Shown here: positions 42,611 through 55,440 of the stretch, in pieces
Position numbering within the stretch: the first letter of the stretch is position 1
Layout of the letters: each line of letters opens with the position of its first letter
Origin: Phaseolus vulgaris
Lineage: Eukaryota; Streptophyta; Magnoliopsida; Fabales; Fabaceae
Length of the DNA: 64,000 nucleotides
Reading direction: 5' to 3'
Assembly: GCF_000499845.2 (NCBI RefSeq)
Contig: NC_023759.2
Location: 21,906,716-21,970,715, forward strand
Program-made: the position numbers and the translations under genes
The notes under the pieces: generated by a model
The model's database searches: none
What the model was told of the DNA's origin: nothing
The model's input: only the letters and a program-made list of their open reading frames with translations

Positions 42611-45600
42611 TTATTTATAACTCTTGATACAAAGCATTGGATTTAAGATCCAATCTGTGAAAGAGTAGTTAAACCTGTGAGCTTTATTCTTCATCCAAAG
42701 CCACGATTTGAGTTGTGCTTGTTGTAATACCTCTTCTGCGTCTACTACACTTTGTTTGAAGACAACCGCATTCCTATGTTCCCAAATGCATCGTACAAGA
42801 GCTGCCCAAATTCCTTTCCAAACCATATTTTGCTTTTTGCTACACTGAACCCGACAGAAGCTTTCAAAATGGTTGTTCAACACATTATGCTGAGCAGATA
42901 AGATGCCAATCCACCTATAACATAACTCCCACACCCGCACAACCACATCACACTCCATAAAGAGGTGTTGACAAGATTCGACCTTGATTTGGCAAAGTAC
43001 ACAAAGGGTGGAATCTAGCGTCACTCCTCTCCTACTCAAGCATTCTCTAGTTGGTAGTCTATCCAGCAAGGCCCTCCATGCGGTAGTTAAGACATTGGGA
43101 AAGGCCTTAGCCTTCCACAGCAACTGGAAAACTTCAACACTACGACCACTACCTCTCTTGGCTAAAGTCGCATAAGCTGATTTCACAGAAAAGCACCCTT
43201 GTTCGATATTCCCCTACACCCTAGTGTCTTGCTCTTCCTTTTTCATAGTAGTCCTAGAGATATACACTGCAAGATCCATTTCCATCACCGATTCCCACTC
43301 GAACCTGGCACGCCTCCACCTTAGATTCCATTTCCATTCAGACCCTTCCCACATACCTACCTCTGCAACCTTCTGTCCCTGATTACTAGAAATTGAGAAC
43401 AATATAGGGAAGACAGTTTTGAGATTAGTGTTCCCAACCCATACGTCCTCCCAAAATTTTGCTTTATCACCACAACCTAATCTCCACCCAATTTTTGTTT
43501 GGAACCAACCTTCTCCTCCTCCCTCCTTACACACTTTATCAAGATCCCTCCACCACCATGACTACAATTTTAGAGCTGATTGTGTGACCTGTCTTCCTTC
43601 TCCATATTTTGACTCTAGAATATCCTTCCATCTCCCTTCCTCCTCCGATAGCCACCTCCACCTCCACTTGGCCAGTAAAGCATAATTAAACTCACGAATG
43701 TCTGTAAGACCTAGCCCTCCCTCCTCTTTTGATTTACATATGACTTTCCAACTCACCCAAGAGATCGGTTTCTTCTCTTTCCCCCATCCCCATAAGAACC
43801 TTCTTTGAATACTGGTAATGTTCTTGCAGACCGATTCTGGTGCTCTGAATAAAGATAGGTAGTATAAAGGAACTGCTGTGAGAACCGATTTAATTACACA
43901 GATACGCCCTGCCAGTGATAGGTACCTCCCTCTCCATGTACTACCTTCCAGCTTTTTTATAACCGGTTCCCAAAATTTTTTCCTCCTTGGGTTGCCTCCC
44001 ACCTCAAGCCCCAAATACTTAAACGGTACTACCATCTGAGCACAATTCAAAGTCTTTGTGTAACATAGGAGATTGTTTCTATGCACATTAATTCGAGCAA
44101 GCTTAGACTTGTGGAAATTAATCTTTAAGCCTGAGGCTAACTCAAACCCCCTGAGAATAGCCTTCAAGGTTACTACATTGCTGAATGAATCCTCACAGAG
44201 AAAGAAAGTGTCATCAGCGAATTGAAGGATACTAATCTCCACCTCTTTTCTACCAATCTTAAGCCCAGAGAGGATGTTAGCCTTCTTAGCTTGCCTAACT
44301 AAACCGGCCAAGCCTTCGGCTACAATCAAGAAAAGAAAAGGAGCAAGCAGGTCACCTTGTCTCAGCCCTCTTTTTGGTTTGAATTCTTCTGTCGGGCTCC
44401 CATTAACTAGTACTAAGATAGACGCACTTTCCAAACAGCCTCTGATCCAACTAATCCACTTACTATGAAACCCCATCTTCTGTAACATATCATATAGGAA
44501 CTCCCATCTAACCGAGTCATAAGCTTTTTCAAAATCCACTTTTAGGCACAGTCCACTCCTTCCACCCCTTCTGATATCCTCAATCACTTCATTAGCCATC
44601 AACACACTGTCTAAAATCCCTCTGTTCTTTAAGAAAGCCGACTGACACTCGTCTATGACCAAGGGGAGTACTTTCTTGATCCTTCCGGCTAGCACTTTGG
44701 ATATAATCTTGTAAATGGCTCCCACTAGAGAAATGTGTCTGTATTGGTCAAGATTGACAGGATTTCTTACTTTAGGTACAAGTGCAATGAAAGATGCATT
44801 GCATCCCTTCGGAATATACCCTGTTTCGTGAAACTGCTTCATCACTGCCATAACCTCTTCCTTCACAAACTCCCAACTCTTCTTAAAGAAATTGAAGTTG
44901 AATCCGTCAGGTCCGGGGCTTTTTGAACCTTCACACTGCCACACCGCATCCCTTATTTCCTTCTCGGTAAACCCTTCTAGCAAATCCAAGTTATCTGACT
45001 CAGATAAGGACTTAAATTCAACCGCATCAAGTTTTACCCCTAAGTCCTTCCTTGCTTTAAACCTATTATCAAACAACTTTTTTGCTTCATAGCGCACTGT
45101 ACTTGGTTCCTCACTCCATAAGCCCCCCACCTCCACACCTTTAACTTCGTTCCTCCTACGTCTCCATCTCAGAGTTGAGTGAAAAAAACTTTGTACAAGA
45201 GTCCCCGTTCTTAAGCCAGCTTATTTTGGCTTTTTGGCGGAATAGGGATTCAAGCTTTTTATCCGTTTCCTTCAGACAGCTAACCAATTCAGCCCTTTTT
45301 ATCCTTTCGGTTACCACTAGGCCTTCGTTGCAATCTTGATTATCCAGGACCTCAATTTCCTGTAGAATCCTCTTTTTTGTAGTCTCAATATTACCAAAGA
45401 CGTCCCTGTTCCATTCTTTTAGATCGCCCTTCAAGCGTTTCAATTTGTCTTTGGCCTTCATAAAGCTACACCCCTGACCTGGATACGACAACCATCTTAC
45501 CTTCACCATCTCCAGAAAACCTTTCTCTGACAGCCAAGCATCAATGGTTCTAAACGGTTTGGGACCCCAATCCTTCTCCACAGACTTTATAACCAATGCA

Positions 45601-46287
45601 CAATGATCAGAGACTTCCCTACGTTGCACATACTGTTTGCACATGGGCCAAACATCCATCCAGTCTTCAGTTACCAGTGCTCTATCAAGCCTACTCTTGG
45701 CCGAACCATTGGAATTAAACCAAGTGAATTCCATTCCAACAAAAGGTAATTCAAACAAAAGGTTAGCTTCGATGAACCCATTGAAGTCTCTAATCTCACT
45801 TGATTGAGTATCCCTTGCCCTTGCACCTTGCCTTTCAGTTACCCTTCTTACAGCATTGAAATCACCGCACAAACACCATATCTTATCTTGGGATACCGAT
45901 TTAATGCGCGTCAGTTCCCCCCATAAGACCTTCTTCTCCCTCAAAGAGCATGCGGCATAAATGTTAGCCACCACACACCTCCGATTTGTTTTGATATGCT
46001 TCCCATAAACGACTATAAAGCCCTTCCCCATCTCATGGCTTTCATATGAGAAAGCGTCTTTGTGCCACATAGATAAAAGACTTCCACCCCCATTATCACC
46101 TTCAAAGTGCAACCGTCCAACTTTTTTCTCTCCCCATAGTGAGTAGCATCTGGCATCCGAGAACTGTATTGCTTTGGTTTCTTGAATACATACAAACACT
46201 GCTTCCTCTCTAGCTATGATATGTCTCAGATACTTAGCTTTTGTGCCTCCCCCCCAACCCTCTTATGTTCAGATTTATAATTAACAT
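42611..46287 (-). pseudogene. LINE ORF2: endonuclease, reverse transcriptase, zinc-binding region
   Basis: Start ATG 46285-46287 (MLIINLNIRGLGG). A frameshift in the adjacent G run (near 46250) moves the reading into the endonuclease frame: QETK, GDFNAVR and SDHC, the catalytic motifs of APE-type LINE nucleases (46199-45156). A T7 run at 45182-45188 causes a second shift. The RT frame (45136-43562) has SPGPDGFNFNFFK, ISLVGAIYKIISK, KVDFEKAYDSV, LRQGDLLAPFLF and FADD (about 44210-44222). TAG codons at 43562-43564 and 43214-43216 interrupt it. The C-terminal zf-RVT-like part (43186-42611) has AFPNVLTTAWRALLDRLPTRECL and Cys/His residues. The protein would nick DNA and reverse-transcribe at the nick; this copy cannot. 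Confidence 0.85.
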
Positions 46288-46559
46288 GAGGGACCATCCT
46301 TATCACCCTCCTGCTCCCCTTTCACAATCTCCACATCTTTGTCCTCCATACACGTGTATTCTTTAACCACTTCCCCTTCTTCCTTATGGCATCTTAGCCC
46401 TGCTTCCTTCCCAATTTCCCACAATTACAGTGGTTCAAACCTGATGCCTGTAACACCTAACCGATGATTGCAATTATAAATATCCCCGAGATTGAGGAAC
46501 TTGTTTGCGGAATAACCCCAAGTGTTGCGGAATAACCCCAAGTGTAACTTGTTTTTCAC
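46288..46559 (-). other. ORF1-ORF2 spacer of the LINE
   Basis: About 270 bp between the end of the ORF1 tail and the ORF2 ATG. GCGGAATAACCCCAAGTGT occurs twice in tandem at about 46513-46550 on the plus strand. Confidence 0.55.
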
Positions 46560-48485
46560 TTAGTCGCACGGATCGCCGCCTTTGGAGTGTGGATATATCC
46601 CCAGATCAACGAGTCCCTTCTCCTTCCTCTGGCGACATGGGGATTTAGGCGGACTTGAGATGTGCACACAAGGATCTTCTTTGTTGTTTCCCCCTGCATC
46701 TTCACCACTCTCGTTGTAGCTTTGGTGCTCGGCTAAATCCTCACATCCGTTGTTCTCCTCCTTCTTCGGCGCCTCATCCTTCTCCGTTGACGATTTGCCT
46801 TCCCAATCCTCTTCGCTTCGTCCACTGTTGCACTCCTTCCCCTCTGTTTGGTCCCCTAACATCTCCCTCTCTTGCGAATCGGTTCCTTCCTCCCGCTCAC
46901 CAGATTCCATCGTGGCCTTGGCCCATCCTCGTGAGACTTGGCAAGAATGGGTTCCCATCCCAGCCCACATTGGGCCTCCATAAGACCCCCATGACCCGAC
47001 CCGGGGTGATTGACCTTCATAGCAATATCGAACTCAACATCTACAACTATTTTGGCCATCTCATCAAGTGCGGGTCTACTAATGTAGGTAGGGGTGCATG
47101 CAGAGGCAGATAAGACACCTAAGTCAACGCCTCCCCTAGGCTTCTAACTCCTACATTCTTCTTTCGTGTAAGAGAAACAACTAACCCCTTTATCGTCTCT
47201 GCTTTTTGTACTTGATTCCTTAAACACCACTTTGGACATACTTATCCCCAATTTGCCTCTGTCCTTTGTCTGGCCATCGGCCTCCTCCCAGTTTGGCCAG
47301 AGGGACTCCCCTTCCCCTTGCCGGTTCACCTCCTCGCAGCTCTTAACAGATAACGATGTTTCATCAACATAAGTTTCGGATGAAGATATACTATCCGATG
47401 AATCCCAACTATAACACTTACATTTGCCTCCCCCATATGTTAACATCTCCTCCTCCATAACAATGCTATACATAACAACATTAATCTTCATGTTTTTCAT
47501 CCACCTACAACTTCGTCTTTGTGGAATGCGTATTTGCAATCTAGCAAACTCAAGGTTTTCCCATGCTAAAGTATCTTGATCAATAGACACCACCGATGTC
47601 TCCTCTCCCAACACCTTCGTAAAACAGTCCTTGTTCCAAAGAGATAGAGGCAATCCATAACACCTCACCCATACATACTTGTGATCTGCTGCAAATTCTG
47701 GCGTCCAAGGCTTAAAGTTGTAGAAAGTACTATCAAACCATTGTTTATGGCACAAGATGATTGCATTCATGTCCTCCCCTTCTATCGGGGTCAACAAAGC
47801 AAAATTATCCCCGAGGTATCTCACTCGTACCATGTTCAAACCCCCTTTCACAAACTCCTCCCCCAACTGTTCAAAGCTTAAGTCTTCTTTAAACTGGCCA
47901 ATGATGCTTCTTTCCATCCAAGGGAGAGACTTTTGTAGTGTTTTGACAATTAGACCCCTCCATCTCCCTTCCTGTGCTCCTTTTACAACTTCAGCAAAGG
48001 TCTTGTTTCCTTTCTTCTCCACCCAAACCTCTTTTTCGTTCCTCTTCTGTTGTGCCCCATAGTCATTTTTTGCCTCCACCCGTGCATCCTTCGAGCACCC
48101 CGCTTCATATTTCCTCGGCTCCTTTCTCTCAAAACTTTCTGCTTCCATCTACTGTCTGCGATATTTTGGAACATTGACATATAACTTCCTGTTGCCAACA
48201 TAAAGTTGGTCTAACTCGCTCTCCAACTACTTCACATTTCTCACGTCGAAGAAACGCACGAACCCAAACCTTCTCCCCCATTTGTTTAGCCTGCGGGACA
48301 CGAAAACCTCTTTCACCCTGGCCTAGCTTTGAAACACCTTAAACATCTCCACTTCTCCGTACTCATTGGGAAAGTTGGAGAAGAAGAATGTAGTGAAGTC
48401 CTGAGACGCACCATGGTCTCCATGCCATTTGCTTCTACTTCCTCCTTCACGACCTCTCCGCAGCCCCTCCGTACCCTCTCTCCGC
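46560..48485 (-). pseudogene. LINE ORF1: RRM plus DUF4283-like RNA-binding protein
   Basis: The N-terminal part reads as an RRM: TTFFFSNFP, then EVFVSRRLNKWGRRFGFVRFFDV (in two blocks, about 48400-48210) and LYVGNRKLYVNV, with in-frame TAG codons near 48325, 48232 and 48148. 48148-47144 is open (334 codons) with FAEVVKG and the DUF4283-like WRGLIVKTL...YVWVRCYGLPLSLWNKDCF. An acidic/Lys-rich, low-complexity tail follows (46970-46560) in another frame. ORF1 proteins of plant LINEs bind the element RNA (family knowledge). No start Met is seen. Confidence 0.75.
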
Positions 48486-48494
48486 AGTCTATAT

Positions 48495-49507
48495 GGTGGT
48501 CTAGTAGTGTGAAATGTGAGTTATGTTTGATATTTTGAAAATATATGTTCATTCATTCATTTCATTGGAGGTGAATTCTAGTCTTTATGATGTCTCTCTC
48601 GTCTTCTACCTTGATCTTTGAAGTTTTGTAGTAAGAGATTTTTTTTTATATGAATGAGATAAATATTATCTCGACTAACTTATAACAGATTACATTATAT
48701 TTAACATATTCCTAGATTATTTCTTATGCAAGTATTTTATGCCAACATTTGAGAATTATATCACATATGATTTTAGAGATAAAATATTAATGTATTTGAA
48801 TAAAGAGTTGAAGTTGTGATTGAAAGTATGTTAGTTTTTTTTATATTTGTCCGTGTTTAAATATGCGCAACTTTTTTGTGTTTAACTATGTGTAACTTTT
48901 TTATGTTTCTTTAATTATATTTCTTATCTTTTTATTTGTATTATTTGTTTGAATGAACGTTGGATTGAATGTCCATGCAGATAAAAATAAGATTGAGGGG
49001 GCATAGAGAGATTTTTGGAGACAAAACTTAAACTTCATTATTATTATTTTTGGATGTTCTGATTAGGTATAACATCAAAGCATTAAATGTTTATTTTTTT
49101 TAGTTTTATCTTAAATTAATGTTTTAAAACTAATTCTTTTAATTATTAAAAAATTGGAAAAGTCTTTTTACTTTTTAGTTTTTTTAAACCTCTATTTCTT
49201 TATTTGAGTTTCATTTAGAGAGGTGATATATGTGAATTATTTTATTTTTTATTTTTCATATTTTAGCGTTAAGATAAAATATTTAAGGTGGAAGGCCTCA
49301 CATTTTTTTTTAATTTGTTCAAGTTTTAAAAACAATTATATTTATTAATTTAAAATTAAGAAAACAGTCATTATATTTTAATTATTTTCTTATTTAACTT
49401 GGAAGTTATACCAAATAAATAATAGTAAAATTCATATTAAAAACATAAAATAACTTAATAGAAGTAAGTATATTAATTACATTAATTTAATGTATGCATT
49501 TTTTTTT
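48495..49507. other. AT-rich stretch, nothing recognised
   Basis: No coding or element structure seen. Confidence 0.5.
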
Positions 49508-50291
49508 CATTAGTGTAAAAAAGCAAAACGAGTGCGGCTATTTTACATTTATAAGGGCGACTATATAACCGCATTTATAAATCGCATTTACGAGAGACGT
49601 TTAGGGTTCTTTTTTTCCGCTGTTGATTGAGTTTCTAATCAATGTTTTCAACTTTGATCTTTTATGAAGAACATGGTCATTATTTTAGCATTTCTTTTGA
49701 TCTCTTGGTGCATCGATATTATACATCTTCGTATTTCATCTCAATGGAATTCCAAAAAATGCAAATAAAAATTCTCCAATAAAACGCAAATATATGACAG
49801 AGCAAGGCGGCAACAACGACGAGGAAGGCACAACAGAAAGTGCAAACAAAAACCTTCCCAAGCATGACCTTAGCAATGGGATAAGACAAAACATAAGAGA
49901 AACACAAAACATACAAAAATCAATGGTGAAGAAGAAGAGAGGAAGACAATGCTTACTGATGGCACGAAGACAATGCAAAGAAGAGAGGAAGAAAAAAGGA
50001 AGCATAGTTAAATGGAGGAAGCACATAAGAGAAACGAAGCGCGAGAGAAAAGAGAGTATCAAAACGTAAGTGGCGTGTTTCTGAATTAGGGTTAAAAAGG
50101 TTTTAAGAAGGCGGCTATTTGTAAAGCCGCATTCGTAAATCAAGCGTTTTGATTTACAAGGGCGGCTGTACAAATAATCGCCCTTGTAAATGAACTTAAT
50201 TACAAAAATGCCACCGCGTTTTTTACGAAAGCGTTTGAGCGTAAAACTGCACCTAAATAAACTGCACTTGTTTATACATTTTGCATTAGTA
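49508..50291. mobile_element. Non-autonomous DNA element with CATTAGTG-type ends (about 784 bp)
   Basis: The left end is CATTAGTGTAAAAAAGCAAAACGAGTGCGG; the right end reversed is TACTAATGCAAAATG...AACAAGTGCAG, giving imperfect inverted termini of roughly 30 bp. Both ends resemble CACTAGTGCAAAA of the CACTA class. Subterminal motifs AAGGGCGACTA / AGGGCGGCT and GCGGCTATTT recur in both orientations (49530-49590, 50108-50200). No transposase. A 3-bp duplication is not evident. Confidence 0.55.
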
Positions 50292-51734
50292 TCTCAGAAT
50301 GAGATCTCAAAATGAGCTGAAAAATGAAGTTTTAAGTCAAACATAATTTTATTCTTATATTAAGATGCATTATTGATTAAAAATATTACCATTCATTAGT
50401 AAAAAATGAGAATCAATGACGATTTAGTATGATAGGTTTAATATTCATGTCATAATAAATTTGGTGGTGGAAACATTGTAAAAAATATGAAATTTACTAT
50501 GTTATTACAAATGATATAAAAAAATACTTATGTTGGATCTAGTTAGACCTGACATAATAAGTTTTTTTTTTCTTTCACAATCCCACGTTGTTTGGTCTAG
50601 GGTTTCACAATCTCCACAAGCACTACATGTTCTTTATCCATTGCTCGTCTCTTATTGTGCTATTCGCTCCTTATCTCCCATAATACATTTATTCACACTA
50701 GCGGAAATATAGGCGTTGTTCGCTTGTATATCCATATTTTTCTGTTTACTCAATTTTCATGATGATATAAATTTAATATACATACAAAAATAATCTTACA
50801 TACATACATAAATAATTTTGGATGAGTCGTAATTGAAAAACAAAAAATAACATATAAAAGAAATTTGGTGAATTGATTAAACAAACTCTTTTCTTCTTCT
50901 CTGGTTTGAGTCTCTCTTATTCTTCAAGTTTTTTCTCTTGTGTGAGAGTATGTTCTCTCTTCCCATTGTCGCCTTAAAATAAGAAATTAAGGAAAGAGTG
51001 AAGAATCAACATATAAAAACGGTACATTAATATTAATTTAAAAATTAAAAATTAATTTTATTTTTTAAGTAATTTATACGAAATGACAAAATAATTCATT
51101 GTATTAATAAAATGAGATATATTAAATAAAGATAGAATCGGAAAAAAATTGTATACACCAAAAAAACGGTTATAATGGGGAATCTTTTTTATATATAGGT
51201 ATAAATAACGAAGTCACTTTCACTTTTTTTTCCCTTTAATGATTAAGATTTTTGTGGCTTAGATTTTATTTTATGCTCATGGTACTTAGTTCTCTCTTTC
51301 TGCCCAACACCTACAAGGATGTCGTTATCAGTGGCTCCTTTGATCGATTGCATGCCAACAACTATGGAGGTGCATGTGCGAAGTGGGTTCGGTGCGATAA
51401 TGGAATGGAGCGAGAAGTTGAAGGATGAGAGAAACAGAAGATAATGGCTCTGCCAATCATCGTGGCTTCCTTCTTCTCTTATTCTTTTCTTCTCTTTTTC
51501 GTTCTTCAATTGTTGTTATTGTGACACCAACATTGACACATTAAGATTGCATAAAGAAGAAGGCCATGTTTCTCATTGTCTTCATTTTCCTTTATTCTTT
51601 TAATTTTTATTTTCATTTCTTATTTAAATAAAAATGTGAAAGTTTGAAACTTGTGTGCAGGCTTCTATGGAAGTGGCAAAGTGCCAGATTGTAATTGGAG
51701 TTTGCGAAGGTCCCGACAAAGAAGCAGGTATACC
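50292..51734. other. AT-rich stretch, nothing recognised
   Basis: No clear gene. 51662-51730 looks exon-like (after GTGTGCAG, before GTATACC) but is too short to assign. Confidence 0.45.
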
Positions 51735-51764
51735 TATTAATTGGAGTTGGCGTATCAGATTTGA

Positions 51765-52451
51765 GTGGGAGTCCCAATTGGAAGCTATCTTAACTTGCTC
51801 CTCTCCAGAGTCACACTAAAGAAGAATATGGAGGACATACAGGTGTGGGGGAAGGAGGATTCTGGAATGTTTTCTGTAAGCGTTGCCTACGAATGCCTAA
51901 CCAAGCATAGTGCAGATCCGCAATCCGAAGTGTATAACATTTTATGGAAAACAAAGGCCTTTCCGAACGTGTTAATGACAGCGTGGAGGGCGCTGAGGGG
52001 GAGAATGCCCACTAGACAATGTTTGAGCAGAAGAGGGGTGTCGATGAACTCAATGCTATGCCCTATGTGCCAGCTAGAGGAGGAATCCAGCCAGCACATT
52101 TTTCTACTTTGCAAATATGCCCAACGGGTATGGTCAGAATGCTTTAAGTGGGTAGGTACATCTACAGTCCAACATAACGACCTTAAGATGCATTTTCTGA
52201 ACTTTTATTTGTTCCAAGCCACAAATAAACAAAATCTGATTTGGAAAGGTGTTTGGGTGAACGTGATCAGATGCATTTGGGACCAACGGAATTTAATCGT
52301 ATTCCAGCAAGGGGTAGTAGATGCGGATGAGATTTTTCAGAAAGCCCAGCTCAAATCTTGGCTCTGGCTGAAGCACAGGACACATTCTTTTAACTACTCG
52401 TTTTCTGATTGGGTCCTTAACCCAGTCATCTGTCTTAGAAGTGTTAAGTAA
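51765..52451 (+). pseudogene. LINE ORF2 C-terminal fragment (zf-RVT-like)
   Basis: 229 codons with AFPNVLMTAWRALRGRMPTRQCLSRRG, CPMCQLEEESSQHIFLLC and AQLKSWLWLKHRTHSFNYSF, co-linear with the C-terminus of the full LINE (43186-42611), including a matching natural stop region. A frameshift near 51765-51810 separates it from the upstream RFEWES segment. The ATG is internal and not a real start. Confidence 0.8.
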
Positions 52452-53055
52452 CAAGCAGGTTGTTGTGTTCATCCCATGGATGATGCAGAGGCAAAAGTAT
52501 GGTTTAATGCATAGTAACCTTGGCTTTGTTGGAGAAGTTTGATGATCGCAGGTTCGGTACGATAGAGTTGAATCTTGGTGATATTTCGTGCGAATGGCTA
52601 AACTCTGTTGCTAGCTAGAATTGAGCTTAGAAGCAAGGTTGGGTTGGTACTGTGTGACGCAAATGAAGTCAGGTCCTACGGTGTAGGAGTGGGAAATGTT
52701 GTTATTTATGCCCACTGGCTATCAAGAGGGAGGAAGGACCAGGGACGTGCTTATGATGGAGTGGTTGGTTGAAGGAGCTTGCGTCATTTACAAATTCGGA
52801 GGATGCTGTTATGGAATGAGAAACAAATGGTCATGATGATGTGGTTTTGAATGGTAGAGAATCAAATGAGAATGGTGTCGACAACTTGGTGGAGCCATAT
52901 CATGGAGGGGCTGCTGCCGAAAAGCACAGATGGTTAATCCTAAAGCAGCTTAGTAATGGCAGGATACACATTACAGTAAGGTCTCCTTGTTGTAGCAGTA
53001 GCTTGTTTTTGCAGATAGAAGATTTATATCTTCAATATGTTTGTGTAAGAGGGTT

Positions 53056-53075
53056 GGGATACCCCTTTGTATCCC
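53056..53075 (+). other. LINE 3'-terminal hairpin (copy 3)
   Basis: GGGATAC, loop CCCTTT, GTATCCC: a perfect 7-bp stem with a six-base loop, followed by TTGCTGAT and the A tail. Confidence 0.7.
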
Positions 53076-53110
53076 CTTTAATTAAATTCTATTCTTTGCT
53101 GATAAAAAAA

Positions 53111-53945
53111 AGCTTTTCACATTGAATTTTTTCTTATATTTTTTTATTTATTTTTGCTAATTTATATTTAGACACAACCTCTTAGCAATTATATTGTTTT
53201 TTAGGTTTTCAACTAAAACTGCAAAATGCAATTCGTTTTACAGTCCAACCAATTCGCTACGTCATTGATTATATTTATATTCCACTTTTGCGTACTAGTA
53301 GAATTGTTTGGTTGTTCTAAGCCATTTTCTTGAATTGTTGAACTCTAGAGTAAATGTGATTATTAGTTTTGTGTAAAAAAGTGTCATCTGAAGATGCTGA
53401 AGGGAGAAGGTGTAATAATTTATACATTCATGACAAATGGAAATGAAATAGAAGATTTATACATTTAATGTTTTAAGGATTTGAAGAAAGACAATTCAAT
53501 AATTCATGACTAATCCATTGGTGCAGCAGAAATTATATATATTAGATGTTATTTTGTTTATTTCCCAGTAATGATGCAAATGTTGAATGAAATTATAATG
53601 AGATGATGAAGATTGAAGGGGTTGATTAGAAGATGACAAATTAGGTGGGGGTGGTGATATTTTGTTTTAGTGATATATTTGTTTTAAAATTATATTAACA
53701 TGTAACTTATAATTTTATTTCAACACCTTTATTATTGAGATGAAATGTAATGTATTTAATGTATTTTTATATTTTATAATGCATTTTACTCACATGTTAG
53801 TAACATATTCAAGTTCTTTTTTTTTATGTCATAAGGATATTTGTGAGATTGTTACTGGTACTGATTATTTATCTATATATGTTCTACAACTTTGGTTGTT
53901 GTAAGTATACTTTCATTAACCTTTAAAATAGTTGAATATATTCAT
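53111..53945. other. AT-rich stretch, nothing recognised
   Basis: No gene or element ends recognised. Confidence 0.5.
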
Positions 53946-54218
53946 ACTTTACTTTAACATTATTTTTTCAATGTTCAAGGTATTTACACCACGTCTGCAT
54001 CGAGAAGAAGAATGCTTATATTTATGGATTTATTGACCTAGTTGCCATTCGAAGTGTAGGGAATAAAGCGAGTGAAGTGCAAACATACTTAATAAAGACA
54101 TTTCAAAATGCAGACAAATAAGTGTATTTAGCACCTTATTAGCATCAATAAGTATATAATTTTAAATTATAGTTAATTAATTTATAAATTATTTATTATT
54201 AATATTATTATAACTTGT

Positions 54219-54660
54219 AGGAGTCATTGGTAGTCGGTGGTCATTATTCCTCGTCATTTCCTTCTGGCTCTCTTGTGTTCATTGCATAAGAAAACTAACA
54301 CTTTGGCCATCAAACATTTACTAGACGCGCAAGTTTTTTTTTATTGTACTATATTTCCTACCTTAATGATTAATATGAATTAACAAGTGTCTATTTTTTA
54401 TAGGGCTCTCGAGGCTCATTCAAGATTGCAAGGCCTTCCACATGTAGCTAAGAAGAAGATACAATTAATTGTTCCTAATGTAACTTATTTGTCTCACCAT
54501 TATTTAATTATGATATAAAATATATCTTATATTTGTATTTTAATTTGCAATGTTCACATCAATCGAGAAGTTATGAGTGTGAATATTATGTAATGAAGCA
54601 CATGCACATAATCATATCTGCAAACATTACTGACTCATGGAGATAGGTAATACAAAATTT
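54219..54660 (+). pseudogene. Ulp1-like protease fragment of the CACTA element
   Basis: Disconnected frames read ALEAHSRLQGLPHVAKKK and, after an intron-like gap, SYECEYYVMKHMHIIISANI (about 54580-54635). The YECEYYVMKH block, with its Cys, corresponds to the catalytic Cys region of Ulp1-type proteases in CACTA elements (from memory). No continuous ORF exists. Confidence 0.55.
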
Positions 54661-54889
54661 ACTCAAATACCTTAATTATTTAGTTGTGAATTTCACTTTT
54701 TATTGATTAAATCATTTTTTTTGTAGTTATTCAATGATCCATCTTCATTCAAGAATAAAGATATGCAAGACATTGGAATGCACTAGACTTCATTCTTTTT
54801 AAGTGTTTCTAATAAGATATAAAATTCGTTAGTTTATTTAAATATACAATGAGTGTTATATTTATCTTTTTTGCACAATGTTGATGGGA

Positions 54890-55440
54890 TATATCATTGA
54901 ATTATCAATGAATGAGTTTGTCTGAAAATTGTATGCAATTATTTGGATAACATTGATATGCAGGTGATTGCTATTAATGAATTCGGGAAAATTGATCAAT
55001 GAATATGTTTGTTTGTAAATTATATGCAGTTGTTTGGATAACATTGATATGCTGGTGATTGTTATTAATGACTGGAAGAAAATTGATCAATGAATGAGTT
55101 TGTCTGAAAATTGTATGCAATTATCTAGGTAACATTGATATGTAGGTGATTGTTATTAAATGGAGGAAAATTGATCATTGAATGGGTTTGCATGTAAATT
55201 GTATGCAATTGTCTGGATAACATTGATATGCACGTGATTGTTATTAACGAATAGAGGAAAATTGGTCAATGAATGAGTTTGTCTGTAAATTGTATGTAAT
55301 TGTTTATATAACATTGATACGCAAGTGATTGTTATTAATGAATGAGGGAAAATTGGTTAATGAATGAGTTTGTTTGGAAATTGTATGCAATTGTCTAGAT
55401 AATATTGATATGCATATGATTGTTATTAATGAACAGATAA
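54890..55440 (+). repeat. 91-bp tandem repeat, six copies
   Basis: The landmark CATTGATAYG starts at 54952, 55043, 55134, 55222, 55313 and 55404 (spacing 91, 91, 88, 91, 91). Each unit has GATTGTTATTAATGAA, GGAAAATTGATCAATGAATG and GTTTGTCTG(A/T)AAATTGTATGC. It lies in the CACTA remnant. Confidence 0.9.

Larger units (their letters stand above)
41361..48485 (-). mobile_element. L1-type LINE, essentially full length (7.1 kb)
   Basis: Minus-strand non-LTR retrotransposon. The 3' end is at 41361 with poly(A) (poly(T) on plus) after TTGCTGAT; the 5' end is at 48485. A 9-bp duplication AGTCTATAT flanks it (41352-41360 and 48486-48494). ORF1 (48485 to about 46560) and ORF2 (46287-42611) are both broken. 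Because ORF1 lacks a start Met, the 5' end may be slightly truncated. Confidence 0.85.
51735..53110 (+). mobile_element. 5'-truncated LINE, same family as 41361-48485
   Basis: Starts inside the end of ORF2 (SWRIRFEWESQLEA, like RRARFEWESVMEM in the full copy), continues with the zinc-binding region, then a 3' untranslated region of about 640 bp ending with the shared hairpin, TTGCTGAT and poly(A) at about 53110. The exact left end and duplication were not found. Confidence 0.8.

Noticed and set aside
49736..50173. Minus-strand frame of 145 codons, very hydrophobic
   Set aside because: Lies in a non-autonomous DNA element; Cys/Leu/Phe-rich low-complexity reading without a recognised family.
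51662..51730. Possible host exon (between GTGTGCAG and GTATACC)
   Set aside because: Only 69 bp, no neighbouring exons found, and LINE sequence starts just after; not enough to call a gene.
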